The notes below the pieces were generated by a model. The model was not told the DNA's origin. It did not search any database and saw only the letters and a program-made list of their open reading frames with translations. Shown piece by piece: positions 46,931 to 58,757 of a stretch of DNA of 64,000 bases. A program made the translations under genes and the position numbers. Numbering within the stretch: position 1 is the stretch's first letter; every line of letters starts with the position of its first letter. The stretch covers positions 100,845,122 through 100,909,121 of the forward strand of contig OW121744.1 in the NCBI GenBank assembly GCA_933228675.1. The letters are read 5' to 3'. The stretch is from Stomorhina lunata (lineage: Eukaryota > Arthropoda > Insecta > Diptera > Rhiniidae).

Positions 46931-47869
46931 ATGAGCTGCAACAACAACCAGAACGACAGCATCGAAAATTTCTCTGATGTTTCAGAAATGCAACACAACA
47001 ACGATTTTATGCAGAATCCAATGTACGCGCCTAAAAGAACCAGAGAGCCAGCACAGACATCGATCATCGGTAATGTAGCAAAAACTCCCAGATTATCTGC
47101 TACAGATTCCCCTTTTAAAATACTCAATATTGTCGACAAAAAAATAGACAAAAAATTTGAGAGTGTACTCTTAACTATGAAAAAAATGTTTGAAGAGAGT
47201 GAAGCTCGTATTGAAGTATTATTAAATAAGAGATTTGATGAACTCAAAAATGACATTTTAAATATAAATGAGAGAGTTACAAAACTTGAGACAGTGGCGT
47301 CTGAAATTGTTTGCCTAAAAAGCGAGGTTCAAACTCTGAAAACACAGTTACAGCGACAGGAAAATTCTACGGTTGCGTCAGATCTTCGAATTAATGGAAT
47401 TCCGTACGCAAAAGATGAGAATTTGGATGCAATTTTTAAACATATCTGTGAGTTTCTCAATATTCCTACACCAGCAACAAAAACGCTATACCGCCTTCAG
47501 AACCACAACAATAGAGATCGTACTTTTTCCCCGGATGCGGTCATAATGGTTAAACTGTTTTCTCCATACGACAAGAATTTTATTCTTAAATGTCTGGCAA
47601 ACTATCGGAAAGCGTACAGAACTGAGTTGATGCTATCCGACTTCGGACTTGGTGAAGATAGACCTTTTTATATAAATGAAAATTTAACAACGGCAAATCA
47701 CAAAATCTTAATAAAGGCAATTGAACTCAAGAAGAGGGGATTTTTAAAAGCAGCCTACACTATACGTGGCTTGGTCCATATAAAATGTAAAGAGAACGAT
47801 GAACCAGTTCGCATTGAGGATCCTAATCAGCTAAATGAGTTTTTTCCTGATGGAGCTCTTGATAATTAA
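46931..47869 (+). CDS. LINE ORF1 protein (RNA-binding chaperone type)
   Basis: 312 aa, ATG at 46931. N-terminal 50 residues are polar; residues about 75-155 are a Lys/Glu-rich coiled coil (KKMFEESEARIEVLLNKRF, ERVTKLETVASEIVCLKSEV). The C-terminal half is folded (DLRINGIPYAKDENLDAIF, VIMVKLFSPYDKNFILKCLA, INENLTTANHKILIKAIELK, KKRGFLKAAYTIRGLVHIKC). This wording resembles the FP-like C-terminal domain shared by many insect LINE ORF1 proteins. No CCHC zinc knuckles are present, unlike classical jockey gag-like ORF1. It is presumed to coat the element RNA and form trimers through the coiled coil, as for L1-type ORF1 proteins. Confidence 0.8.
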   Translation: MSCNNNQNDSIENFSDVSEMQHNNDFMQNPMYAPKRTREPAQTSIIGNVAKTPRLSATDSPFKILNIVDKKIDKKFESVLLTMKKMFEESEARIEVLLNKRFDELKNDILNINERVTKLETVASEIVCLKSEVQTLKTQLQRQENSTVASDLRINGIPYAKDENLDAIFKHICEFLNIPTPATKTLYRLQNHNNRDRTFSPDAVIMVKLFSPYDKNFILKCLANYRKAYRTELMLSDFGLGEDRPFYINENLTTANHKILIKAIELKKRGFLKAAYTIRGLVHIKCKENDEPVRIEDPNQLNEFFPDGALDN

Positions 47870-48054
47870 ATCAATTAAATCGTTTTTAAAATCGTTTTTA
47901 AATAATTGTTTTACGTTTGCTACTGCATTAAAAAACTTTTTATGTTATTTTTCTGATATTTTTAAATTAGCTCAACTTTTAAACTTTCTGATAACTAAAT
48001 TTTTTATTTATTTTCCTTTACTGCGTTGCTCATCAATACATAATATAATCTGCT

Positions 48055-50850
48055 ATGCCTCCTACAGGGAATAGCATAAACAGTAGTTCCAACGACGGCA
48101 CATTTAATCTCATTAGAATTCTTTGCAAACAGAGATCTGGCATCAATATTTGTCATTTAAATGCTCAGAGCTTAAATAACAAAATAGACGAATTTAGACA
48201 CATTTTTGAAAATTCCGGTATCGACGTAATATGTGTTTCGGAAACATGGTTTAATAATGAAGTTTTCAATGGCATATTTGAGTTACACGGTTTTCACATG
48301 TTTCATTGTGATAGATGTACACATGGCGGCGGCGTTGCAGTTTTTGTTAAAAGAGGACTAACATGTAAATTTGTTACCAAATCTGAAAATAATGAAAAAG
48401 TAGAGCATTTATTCGTTGAAGTTGTTTCCATGGGTAATAAATTGCTTATTGGCTGTGTCTACAGACCTAATAAGAGAATACGCATGGAAGATTTTCAGGA
48501 AAAACTTGAAACTTTAACCGTCAACTATGAGAATGTTGTAGTTTGTGGTGATTTTAATTCCAATGTGCTAAACGAAAGCTACCTGACAGATGCCATGGAA
48601 TCAATTGGTCTGTCCCCCACAAACACAACAACCCCCACCCATTTCATGTCTACAAACCAAACACTTCTTGACCTTTTTTTCGTTAGCTCAAACTCAAAAG
48701 TCTTGCTTTACGACCAAATTTCTGCACCGTGTTTCTCTAAGCATGACATAATCTTCTTAAGTTATGATTTTTTACCTCAACGTAAGAGAGAAGAAACATT
48801 GTTTTATGATTTCAAGCGCATGGATTACAACTCAGTATGCATCGAGCTAGCCAATGTCGACTGGAATTGTATTTACCTTACCCCTGATGTTGATTACCAA
48901 GTGAACTTTCTTGAAACTCAACTTTCCAATATTTTTCAAAAAACAGTTCCTTTAAAAAAACTTTCACGCGGTAACAGTAAACCCTGGTTCAATGAGCAAA
49001 TTAAGTCAAAAATTAACTTACGTGATCATGCACATAAGCGTTGGAAACATTATAAAACATCAGAGCTTTATACGCAATTCACTTCTTTGAGAAAGGAAGT
49101 GAATAAGCTAATTAGAAGTGCAAAATCGTCTTACTATTTCAACTTATTTTCTTCTGCTGTAAATACCAAGAAGACATGGCAAATTATTCGGGATATTGGT
49201 GTAAAAAAAACTCAGGAAACGATTTCTTCCAACCTTGACGTTAACCTTTTGAATGAATCATTTCTAAAAATTCAAAATTTAGGAGTTAATCCAAATTTCT
49301 ACTCTTCTACTAGCCGTTCAAGTTCAAATGAAAGTTCATTCTCTTTTAAATGTATAACACAAGCTGATGTTCTTGATTCTTGTTACAACATTAATTCTAA
49401 TGCAATGGGCCCTGATAACCTCCATCCCAAATTCATAAAAGCCATTATTCCTCTTCTTTTACCTCAAATTACTTATGTACTTAATTCTATTATCACAAAG
49501 AGTGTTTTTCCCCAAAATTGGAAGTATGCCAAAATTATACCAATTCCTAAGAATAAAAATGATTACCGACCGATAGCAATACTCCCATTTTTGTCAAAGG
49601 TACTTGAAAGGATATTAGATAAGCAAATAGGTGAATATGTAAAGGCCAAAAATCTACTCACTAATAGGCAATCAGGTTTTCGACAAAAGCATAATTGTGT
49701 TACTGCTCTAATCGACGTATCGGAAGAAATACGCGGATACATTGATGACGGTAACATTGCGTTTTTAACACTTCTGGACCATTCTAAAGCATTTGATATG
49801 GTAAACCATGACATGCTTCGACTAAAACTATCAAATTTTTTCAATTTCAGTTCTTCCGCTACTGGACTCATTTCATCATATCTTGATAATAGATTTCAAT
49901 ATGTTTACGCCAATAACAAACAATCAATAATGTTGCCAGTAACAAAGGGTGTTCCACAAGGCTCAATCTTAGGACCACTCCTTTTTACAATTTACATCAA
50001 TGACCTTCCTGAGCAATTATCTTATTGTAAAATTCAAATGTATGCCGATGATGTTCAGCTCTACATATGTTGCAGTACCGATCGAGTGCATGAATGTATT
50101 TCAAAACTAAATTCAGATTTGTCAAAAGTTCAATCGTGGGCATTATCAAATGGTCTTTCCTTAAATCCCGCAAAGTCGAAATGTCTGGTAATTTCTAAAG
50201 CTTCTACACAAAATATTGATGTGCCTGACATCACACTAAATAATCAATGCATTGAAATTGTTCCCAAAACTAAAAATCTTGGGGTAATTTTCAATTCATC
50301 ACTCACCTGGTCCGACCACATTAATAGTGCAGCCGGTAAAATATTTTCAACGTTACGCTCATTATGGAAAACTCAGCATTTAACGCCAGTTTCTACTCGA
50401 ATTATGCTTGCAAAAACTTTATTATTACCAACGCTGTTATATGGTTGCGAAGTCTTTAGCAGTTGTGATTACACTAGTACAAGGAAACTGATCTCTACAT
50501 ACAATTCAATATTGAGATATGTTTACAATCTAAGACGGTCGTCCCACATAACTCCTTTTGAATTAAAACTGTTTGGAGTTCGATTTACTGATCTTCTTAA
50601 AATTAAATCTTTAATACTTTTTCATAAAGTTATTTATACAAATGAACCAGTATATCTGTTTAATCGTCTAGCTTTTACCCGTTCAAGAAGAAATAACAAT
50701 ATAATTCCAATAAGATACAAGAGACTTGTTTCTGAGTATCAATATTTCATAAACACTATTCGTCTTTGGAACTCGCTACCACCAACCTTACAATTTTTGA
50801 GCAATATAGCGCAGTTTAGGAAATCCTTATATGAGTATTTTAGTACATAA
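48055..50850 (+). CDS. LINE ORF2: endonuclease-reverse transcriptase
   Basis: 931 aa, ATG at 48055. Residues about 30-245 are an AP-type endonuclease with its catalytic landmarks in order: HLNAQSL, VSETW, VYRPN, GDFNSN and SKHD. Residues about 490-760 are the reverse transcriptase: NDYRPIAILPFLSKVLERIL, SGFRQKHNC, LTLLDHSKAFDMVNH, VTKGVPQGSILGPLLFTIYI and the active-site MYADDVQLYI. The C-terminal part has the SLTWSDHINSAAGKI and RLWNSLPPTLQ wording typical of jockey/CR1 clades, with no RNase H. It nicks target DNA and copies its RNA in place. All landmark residues are present, so it could be active. Confidence 0.93.
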   Translation: MPPTGNSINSSSNDGTFNLIRILCKQRSGINICHLNAQSLNNKIDEFRHIFENSGIDVICVSETWFNNEVFNGIFELHGFHMFHCDRCTHGGGVAVFVKRGLTCKFVTKSENNEKVEHLFVEVVSMGNKLLIGCVYRPNKRIRMEDFQEKLETLTVNYENVVVCGDFNSNVLNESYLTDAMESIGLSPTNTTTPTHFMSTNQTLLDLFFVSSNSKVLLYDQISAPCFSKHDIIFLSYDFLPQRKREETLFYDFKRMDYNSVCIELANVDWNCIYLTPDVDYQVNFLETQLSNIFQKTVPLKKLSRGNSKPWFNEQIKSKINLRDHAHKRWKHYKTSELYTQFTSLRKEVNKLIRSAKSSYYFNLFSSAVNTKKTWQIIRDIGVKKTQETISSNLDVNLLNESFLKIQNLGVNPNFYSSTSRSSSNESSFSFKCITQADVLDSCYNINSNAMGPDNLHPKFIKAIIPLLLPQITYVLNSIITKSVFPQNWKYAKIIPIPKNKNDYRPIAILPFLSKVLERILDKQIGEYVKAKNLLTNRQSGFRQKHNCVTALIDVSEEIRGYIDDGNIAFLTLLDHSKAFDMVNHDMLRLKLSNFFNFSSSATGLISSYLDNRFQYVYANNKQSIMLPVTKGVPQGSILGPLLFTIYINDLPEQLSYCKIQMYADDVQLYICCSTDRVHECISKLNSDLSKVQSWALSNGLSLNPAKSKCLVISKASTQNIDVPDITLNNQCIEIVPKTKNLGVIFNSSLTWSDHINSAAGKIFSTLRSLWKTQHLTPVSTRIMLAKTLLLPTLLYGCEVFSSCDYTSTRKLISTYNSILRYVYNLRRSSHITPFELKLFGVRFTDLLKIKSLILFHKVIYTNEPVYLFNRLAFTRSRRNNNIIPIRYKRLVSEYQYFINTIRLWNSLPPTLQFLSNIAQFRKSLYEYFST

Positions 50851-51208
50851 TCCTATTTTTTTCTTTATTCATAAAATTGTATTATTTTATTTTATAATTA
50901 TAAGTTGTGATCTTGTTAATTAATATCCTGTAATTTTTAATCCATTTTCATTTATGTGTGCTTTTATATGCTACTGTGATGAAATTTACATGTATTTTTA
51001 TTTATATTTAATTGTAAGTAATTTTGTGACCTTTAATTTAAAACTTTTGTATTTCTTTTGTATTTCTTTTTTAATTTTTTTTTTTTTTATTTCTTTTTTA
51101 ATTTTTTATATTTGTGTCAAATATGCTTATTTCCTTTCATCCAATCCTGTACTGTAATTATAAGACTTTTTGTCTTGTTGTGCAGGATACCAAATAAATA
51201 AACAAATA

Positions 51209-51670
51209 AATAAAAAAAAATTTTCTATAGAAAAATTTTAGATAACAAATTCTCTATAGAAAAATTTTTGATAAAAAAATTTTCTATAGAAAAATTTTTG
51301 ATAAAAAAATTTTCTATAAAAAAATTTTTGATAAAAAGATTTTCCATAGAAAAATTTTTGATAAAAAAATTCTCTATAGAAAAATTTTTGATAAAAAAAA
51401 ATTTTCTATAGAAAAATTTTTGATAAAAAAATTTTCTATAGAAAAATTTTTGATAAAAAAATTTTCTATAGAAAAATTTTCTATACAAAAATTTTTGATA
51501 AAAAAATTCTCTACAGAAAAATTTTTGATTAAAAAATTTTCTATAGAAAAATATTTCATAAAAAAACTTTCTATAGAAAAATTTTTGATAAAAAAACTTT
51601 CTGCAGAAAAAATTTTGATAGAAAAATTTTCCACAGTAAAAGTTTTGATAAAAAAAATTATCTATAGAAC
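51209..51670 (+). repeat. 30-bp minisatellite, right part
   Basis: About 15 copies of the monomer CTATAGAAAAATTTTTGATA plus AAAAAATTTT, quite uniform between 51250 and 51480, then more variable. Open frames across it are by-products of the period (10 codons). Confidence 0.9.
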
Positions 51671-51679
51671 ATAATTCTA

Positions 51680-51895
51680 AAAAGTTTTGTTTGTAAATAA
51701 GTATTAATGTGAGGTTTTCGATCTGTCTAAATTAGGGATAATCCTCCTGAAGAGATGGCCTAACCAACCATTGAAAAGCGTCGAGGAATTTTGGTTTCTC
51801 AGCAAAAAATTTTTGGCTTTTTATCAATTAATTGGTTTGTTACATTAATAAATAAATGTAACAGATTTGGGATCAAATGCGAATAGTCATTCTCT
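51680..51895 (-). repeat. Reverse copy of the TTACATTTATTTATTAATGTAA element
   Basis: Reverse of 29815-30010: GGATAATCCTCCTGAAGAGA, GGCCTAACCAACCATTGAAA, the palindrome at about 51838-51863, and TTTGGGATCAAATGCGAATA. It again borders the 30-bp minisatellite. Confidence 0.75.
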
Positions 51896-53325
51896 TTGTA
51901 GAAAAATTTTTGATAAACAAATTTTCTAATTTTCTAAAATTTTTGATAAAAATATTTAAAAAAATGGAGTAGAAAACTTTTTCTTTTTAAAACGTTAGAA
52001 CTACACATTGCAAAAAATACCTATTTTAGTGAAAAGTATAAAAAAAAACGGCAACTCCGTCGACTATTTTTTGTTCTGTTCTCTTTGCGCCGACCCGTGC
52101 TGATAAGTCTTACAGAGTATGTGCCACCAGACTAGAGCAAAAGCAAAGACACTACAATATAAAGATACGGCACTCCATACATGCATGTGTGTGTGCCTAA
52201 GCTTTCTCTCATTGGAAAATCGTCTTCATTAGTTCATATGGCAAATCAAAGTATTACAGAGTCTTTTGCCTAAGGCGATTGTTCATGAGTAAATTGGAAT
52301 TGTCTACTTGGTCTTGCCATCGAAGTTTCGGACGTCCTCTTCTAACATTGGGAGGTGGTTGTTTTTATTTTAATTTTAGCTTTTTCATAGTAATTGTTTT
52401 TTTTTTCATGATTGGCTTACTAGCCCGATGCCATATTTTTATGGTTATTATGGGAGACCTCGCTGCACATGTTAGCTTACTACTTTAAGGGGTTTTTACA
52501 TAGTTCCCCGGATGATACCACGTGGAGGTCAGTGTCTACAATTGAGATGAAGTATAATCAAAATAATTCTGGGCTTACCAAGTTAAGACCAATCGGAACC
52601 GTTGCTTAGTATCCAATATCACTTACATACCCTAGATACTATGGAGTACTGGAAGCTCCTATACAGATTAGATTGTAGAATGACCCTAAAATATTTGAGA
52701 GTAATTCATGTCCTAGAACCTAAGACCGGAAACGCTCTAGCAGTTTCCTGTGGGAAAAGTAACACACAAGAGCTGCGAAATTTAAAACCGCATTAGCATG
52801 TATCACATCATCATATTTCTGTCTAGCCCTAGATGTTGAATCAACGGGTTTTTAATACACTGTGCTAGTGTGAAAAAGTAACAGAGACGAGATGTATCTA
52901 CCAAAGATGATTAGGGTACTCTGATTTCAATGGAGGTATTTATTTTTCTATGTTAGCTCAGAATAGGAAGATATATATTTATTGTTGTAGAAATTTCTTG
53001 GCAACATGTTGCAGATAAAAATACAATTTTCTAGATATTTTGTAATCATTTAATTTACAGTCCATGGCCTTCATATTTTACATTTGCCAAAAAATAGTAT
53101 TTACCTTATTGTTATTAATTAAAAAATAAAGCATTATATTGCTTCGAGCAACATGTTGCCATGATCATAGACAAAACAATGTAACAAAATGTTGCAGGGA
53201 AACAATATTTAAACTTTATAACCTTTGTTAAAAAGTAAAATGAAAATCTTGAAAATTTTAAACTTTATGTTAACAAAAATGTTTAAGCAACATGTTGCTT
53301 ATAAAATATATGCTATCAATAACAC
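51896..53325. other. Gene-free stretch with a LINE tail fragment and palindromes
   Basis: On the minus strand at about 52356-52312 a short frame reads RRGRPKLRWQDQVDN, the typical end of RTE-like or related reverse transcriptases, so a small LINE relic is likely. GCAACATGTTGC occurs at 53001, 53148 and 53287. The rest is AT-rich. Confidence 0.45.
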
Positions 53326-54790
53326 AGGACTTTTTTGCTACGGATAAAGGGAGATGTGTCTTTTTAAGTAAGCTCTAGTTTTCGATATATAGCTTTATAA
53401 AAAATGGAGGAGGTTGCGCAATAAATATTCGCGTAAATCGAAAACTGTTAATTATCTTGAACTATGTAAAAAAATCGAAATTCGGCAACAAAATTGTTTG
53501 CAAAAAATATATATTTTTTTGAAAAATCACAAAAATTTCCATTTTCAAAAAATTTTTTTGCCAAACAAAAAATTAATTTCCAAAACTACTACTCGGATTA
53601 AAAATTAAAATTAAAAATTTACGGTCTTATGTTAAAAAAAATCTTAAATATTGCTTAAAGAACCCGTTAGTTACCAAATACTTTAAGGCTAACAAACGAT
53701 TGTTAAAAAATAGTATCCAAAAACAGTTCTTTAACTAATAAATACGTCAAGTCAATTTTACATGTTAATGCTGGCAACATCGTCATTCTCTCTTGTCTCT
53801 TTATAGTTAAATATACAAAACAACGAATTAATTATTCATTGTTTCCTCCGGGTATTCGAATTTCTAAATAATGTTTTGTATGTTTTTAATATAAAATAAC
53901 ATTTTTCTTCTTTTCTTTATGTTTATGTTATATAAAAGCATTAACTAAACACATTTATAATACAGTAAAATAATAAATAGACAAATTTTTACTAAGGGTT
54001 TAAACCGATTATTTACAAATCGAGTACTTTTAACTCATGTTGAATATATATACATCACTATAATGTTTTTTGTAAATTTCATTGACCGATGTCTGTTTTT
54101 TGTTGAAAACACGAATTTTTTGTTAAAAATTAGAATTTGTATTATCAATTTCTTTGAAAAGTTTGGTTTTAGTATGAAATGTGTAAAATAGAGTATGAAA
54201 TCATGGAAATTATATTTCATAAATTCCCCACCCCCGAAACCTTTTATATGATAAAAAATAGCAAATTAGAAAAAAATATGATAACTAAATTTAGCAAAAA
54301 TATTATTTTTTATTAGATAAGTCTGAAAACTTAAATATTTTCTTTAAAAGTTTTCACAAAATATTATTTGTCAAAACAGTAAAATATTTAACGTAGCTTT
54401 AAATTATGTAGACAGCTACTTTAAATTATTTGATGTTAACAAAAGATTAGCATCAGTTTGTTAAGCTAATAATCGTTTTAGGATAATACTTTAAGAAATT
54501 TTGCTTAACTTTAGTTTACCAATCGTTAATAAATTTTTTAGCATAAGACCGTTAGTGTTTCTAAAAGATAATTTTGATGCCGAATTTCGGTTTTTTACTT
54601 CAAGAAAATAAACAGTTTTCGAGTTTAAACAACGCTATATCTCCATAACTAAAACTAACCTAAAAAACGGTTAGAACCATTAAATTCAGCGTTCTTGAAA
54701 TATCTTAACCACTAGGGTCCCTTTTGTCGGTTTTCAACTTCTTCTTCAGTTATACTTGACTCCCAGGGCCTTTTTTCAACTAGCACGGTG
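53325..54790. mobile_element. Putative element with long inverted ends (about 250 bp or more)
   Basis: 53430-53515 (TCGAAAACTGTTAATTATCT, GAAATTCGGCAACAAAATT) recurs inverted at 54550-54640. Inside these, TTACGGTCTTATGTTAAAAA (53617) recurs inverted at about 54530-54555. A solo end is at 39285-39440. No open frame. Confidence 0.5.
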
Positions 54791-56115
54791 TAACTTTTTG
54801 AATTTGTAGTGAAAGGTAATTACTAACTTTACTATGTATAATGAAAATTTTTCTTTAAAAAAATATTTGTAGACGTTCGAACCGTCATAATGGACTTTCT
54901 TTAACTATTTAAAGTGAAAAAATTTTTTTTTGTAATTTACTCAAAGTAATTTAAAATGGAATTGTTACGTTTTGTTGTGAACGTCTACATTTCATGTATT
55001 AAATTTAATGAAATTTTACAGCATGACGAAAATTCTAAACATAAATTGTATTATTTAAAAACTATTTTTTTTAATTCCCCAACATTTTGTAAATAATTGT
55101 ACTACGAGAGTTTTTAATATTAATAATGTCTTGCTCTAAGTTCAAGTTTTCCTACCGGGAAGTTTTAAAAATTTACCATTCAAGACAAATTCATTTCATT
55201 AGCAGATTTCTGTGCATATTTATTCACACAGTTACAAATATAATACAAATACATAAGTTTATATGAACAAAATCTATATGAAATGTTTGTTAAAATAATC
55301 ACATGCTTCCTCTCTCTTATATTTGTCGAATTTGTTAATGTTGAATGTTAATTTTTGTTTATATTGTTGCAGTTGCTTCATCTTTATTAAAATGAGACTA
55401 TGCTTGAACTGGATAGATATTTGTTGCATGCTTTAGAGTAGTGTGCTGCAACAAACTTGAGAGGGGGAAAAAAATCCACCAACTACAGAAGAACACTTGA
55501 ACATTATTGCTGTCATTTGCCACATGCAACCGCATGTCAACTTAATAAATTTTTCATGTCATGCCACAATAATTTTTAGTACATATCATCACCAGCTCTG
55601 CCAAAACTCATTTTAAACAGTTGCCGCTTTGTGCAACTACTGACATACTCTCGTATACAGTTACATATTTATATATTTTCTGGCTTCTCTGACTTTCTGC
55701 AACAAAAAGTTCTGTTTTATTTAAAATTTATTTATTTTTTATTTTATTTTGCATTCTTTCTTTGTTTCCTTTTTTAATAGTTCTTCTTGTTGTTGCTGCA
55801 GTTGGTTTCAAGTAACATTTTCATTTAGTTTAAACGACAAACGGTTTAATGAAGTTGCATGCAACACATAAAGTACAAATGACTTGCAACACCTAACAAA
55901 CATTAAAGTGAACAAACACCTTGTTTTTAACAAATGTTTATTGGATGTTTTTACGTTTTTTTTTTCAATTTATTCATGTTTAGTTAATGGTAATTTATTG
56001 TAGTTTTTATTTTATAGAAAGAGTTGCCAGATGGCGATAATAATTTCCCCTATATATGAAAAATTACACAATTACACAGTAAAGGATATAGTCTAACTTA
56101 CAAGCTCATGCTAAA
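54791..56115. other. Gene-free AT-rich stretch
   Basis: Has a small inverted repeat with TGTAGACGTTC ends (54867-54990), also represented at 38290. Nothing coding was seen. Confidence 0.4.
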
Positions 56116-58757
56116 CTAGGATATAGACATAGACTAAGGCATAGACTAAGACATAGACTAAGACATAGACTAAGACATAGACTAAGACATAGACTAAGAC
56201 ATAGACTTAGACATAGAATAAGATATAGACTAAGACATAGACTAAGACATAGACTAAGACATAGACTAAGACATAGACTAAGACATAGACTAAGACATAG
56301 ACTAAGAAATAGACTAACACATAGACTAAGACATAGACTAAGACATAGACTAAGACATAGACTAAGACATAGACTAAGACATAGACTAAGACATAGACTA
56401 AGACATAGACTAAGACATAGACTAAGACATAGACTAAGACATAGACTAAGACATAGACTAAGACATAGACTAAGACATAGACTAAGACATAGACTAAGAC
56501 AAAGACTAAGACATAGACTAAGACATAGACTAAGACATAGACTAAGACATAGACTAAGACATAGACTAAGACATAGACTAAGACATAGACTAAGACATAG
56601 ACTAAGACATAGACTAAGACATAGACTAAGACATAGACTAAGACATAGACTAAGACATAAACTAAGACATAGACTAAGACATAAACTAAGACATAGACTA
56701 AGACATAGACTAAGACATAGACTTAGACATAGACTAAGACATAGACTAAGACATAGACTAAGACATAGACTAAGACATAGACTAAGACATAGACTAAGAC
56801 ATAGACTAAGACATAGACTAAGACATAGACTAAAACATAGACTAAGACATAGACTAAGACATAGACTAAGTCATAGACTAAGACATAGACTAAGACATAG
56901 AATAAGACATAGAATAAGACATAGAATAAGACATAGACTAAGACATAGACTAAGACATAGACTAAGACATAGACTAAGACATAGACTAAGACATAGACTA
57001 AGACATAGACTAAGACATAGACTAAGACATAGACTAAGACATAGACTAAGACATAGACTAAGACATAGACTAAGACATAGACTAAGACATAGACTAAGAC
57101 ATAGACTAAGACATAGACTAAGACATAGACTAAGACATAGACTAAGACATAGACTAAGACATAGACTAAGACATAGACTAAGACATAGACTAAGACATAG
57201 ACTAAGACATAGACTAAGACATAGACTAAGACATAGACTAAGACATAGACTAAGACATAGACTAAGACATAGACTAAGACATAGACTAAGACATAGACTA
57301 AGACATAGACTAAGACATAGACTAAGACATAGATTAAGACATAGACTAAAACATAGACTAAGACATAGACTAAGACATAGACTAAGACATAGACTAAGAC
57401 ATAGACTAAGACATATACTAAGACATAGACTAAGACATAGACTAAGGCATAGACTAAGACATAGACTAAGACATAGACTAAGACATAGAATAAGACATAG
57501 AATAAGACATAGAATAAGACATAGAATAAAACATAGAATAAGACATAGAATAAGACACATACTAAGACATAGACTAAGACATAGACTAAGACATAGACTA
57601 AGACATAGACTAAGACATAGACTAAGACATAGACTAAGACATAGACTAAGACATAGACTAAGACATAGACTAAGACATAGACTAAGACATAGACTAAGAC
57701 ATAGACTAAGACATAGACTAAGACATAGACTAAGACATAGACTAAGACCTAGACTAAGACATAGACTAAGACATAGACTAAGACATAGACTAAGACATAG
57801 ACTAAGACATAGACTAAGACATAGACTAAGATATAGACTAAGACCTAGACTAAGACATAGACTAAGACATAGACTAAGACATAGACTAAGATATAGACTA
57901 AGACATAGACCAAGATATACACTAAGACATAGACTAATCCATAGACTAAGACATAGACTAAGACATAGACAAAGACATAGACTAAGATATAGACTAAGAC
58001 ATAGACTAAGATATAGACTAAGACATAGACTAAGACATAGACTAAGACATAGACTAAGACATAGACTAAGACATAGACTAAGGCATAGACTAAGACATAG
58101 ACTAAGACATAGACTAAGACATAGACTAAGACATAGACTAAGACATAGACTAAGACCTAGACTAAGACATAGACTAAGACATAGACTAAGACATAGACTA
58201 AGACATAGACTAAGACATAGACTAAGACATAGACTAAGACATAGACTAAGACATAGACTAAGACATAGACTAAGACATAGACTAAGACATAGACTAAGAC
58301 ATAGACTAAGACATAGACTAAGACATAGACTAAGACATAGACTAAGACATAGACTAAGACATAGACTAAGACATAGACTAAGACATAGACTAAGACATAG
58401 ACTAAGACATAGACTAAGACCTAGACTGAGACATAGACTAAGACATAGACTAAGACATAGACTAAGACATAGACTAAGACATAGACTAAGACATAGACTA
58501 AGATATAGACTAAGACCTAGACTAAGACATAGACTAAGACATAGACTAAGATATAGACTAAGACCTAGACTAAGACATAGACTAAGACATAGACTAAGAC
58601 ATAGACTAAGATATAGACTAAGACATAGACCAAGATATACACTAAGACATAGACTAATCCATAGACTAAGACATAGACTAAGACATAGACAAAGACATAG
58701 ACTAAGATATAGACTAAGACATAGACTAAGATATAGACTAAGACATATATAGACTAA
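56116..58757 (+). repeat. 12-bp satellite array, AGACATAGACTA orientation
   Basis: About 2.6 kb, roughly 220 copies of AGACATAGACTA with scattered single-base variants (AGATATAGACTA, AGACCTAGACTA, AGAATAAGACAT block at 56897-56935 and 57487-57550). A 720-bp offset repeats the same variant pattern (57840-58020 equals 58560-58740). The 641-codon minus-strand frame with a Ser-Leu-Cys-Leu period is a by-product. Confidence 0.97.

Larger units (their letters stand above)
46446..51208 (+). mobile_element. Non-LTR retrotransposon with two intact ORFs (jockey-superfamily/CR1-like)
   Basis: About 4.76 kb: a 5' UTR of about 485 bp, ORF1 (46931-47869), a 185-bp gap, ORF2 (48055-50850), a 3' UTR of about 340 bp, and a tail of AAATAAATAAAC-type repeats at 51190-51210. 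Minisatellite sequence of the same family borders both ends, so the element sits inside an older array. GAAAAATTT next to both borders is a possible target duplication but cannot be separated from the array. No frame disruption is visible. Confidence 0.88.

Noticed and set aside
49563..49871. 102-codon minus-strand frame
   Set aside because: Antisense shadow of the LINE reverse transcriptase.
51225..51674. Overlapping 80-90 codon frames on both strands
   Set aside because: By-products of the 30-bp minisatellite (ten codons per unit).
56028..56040. Single AGATGGCGAT as an insulator site
   Set aside because: One isolated partial match is not informative.
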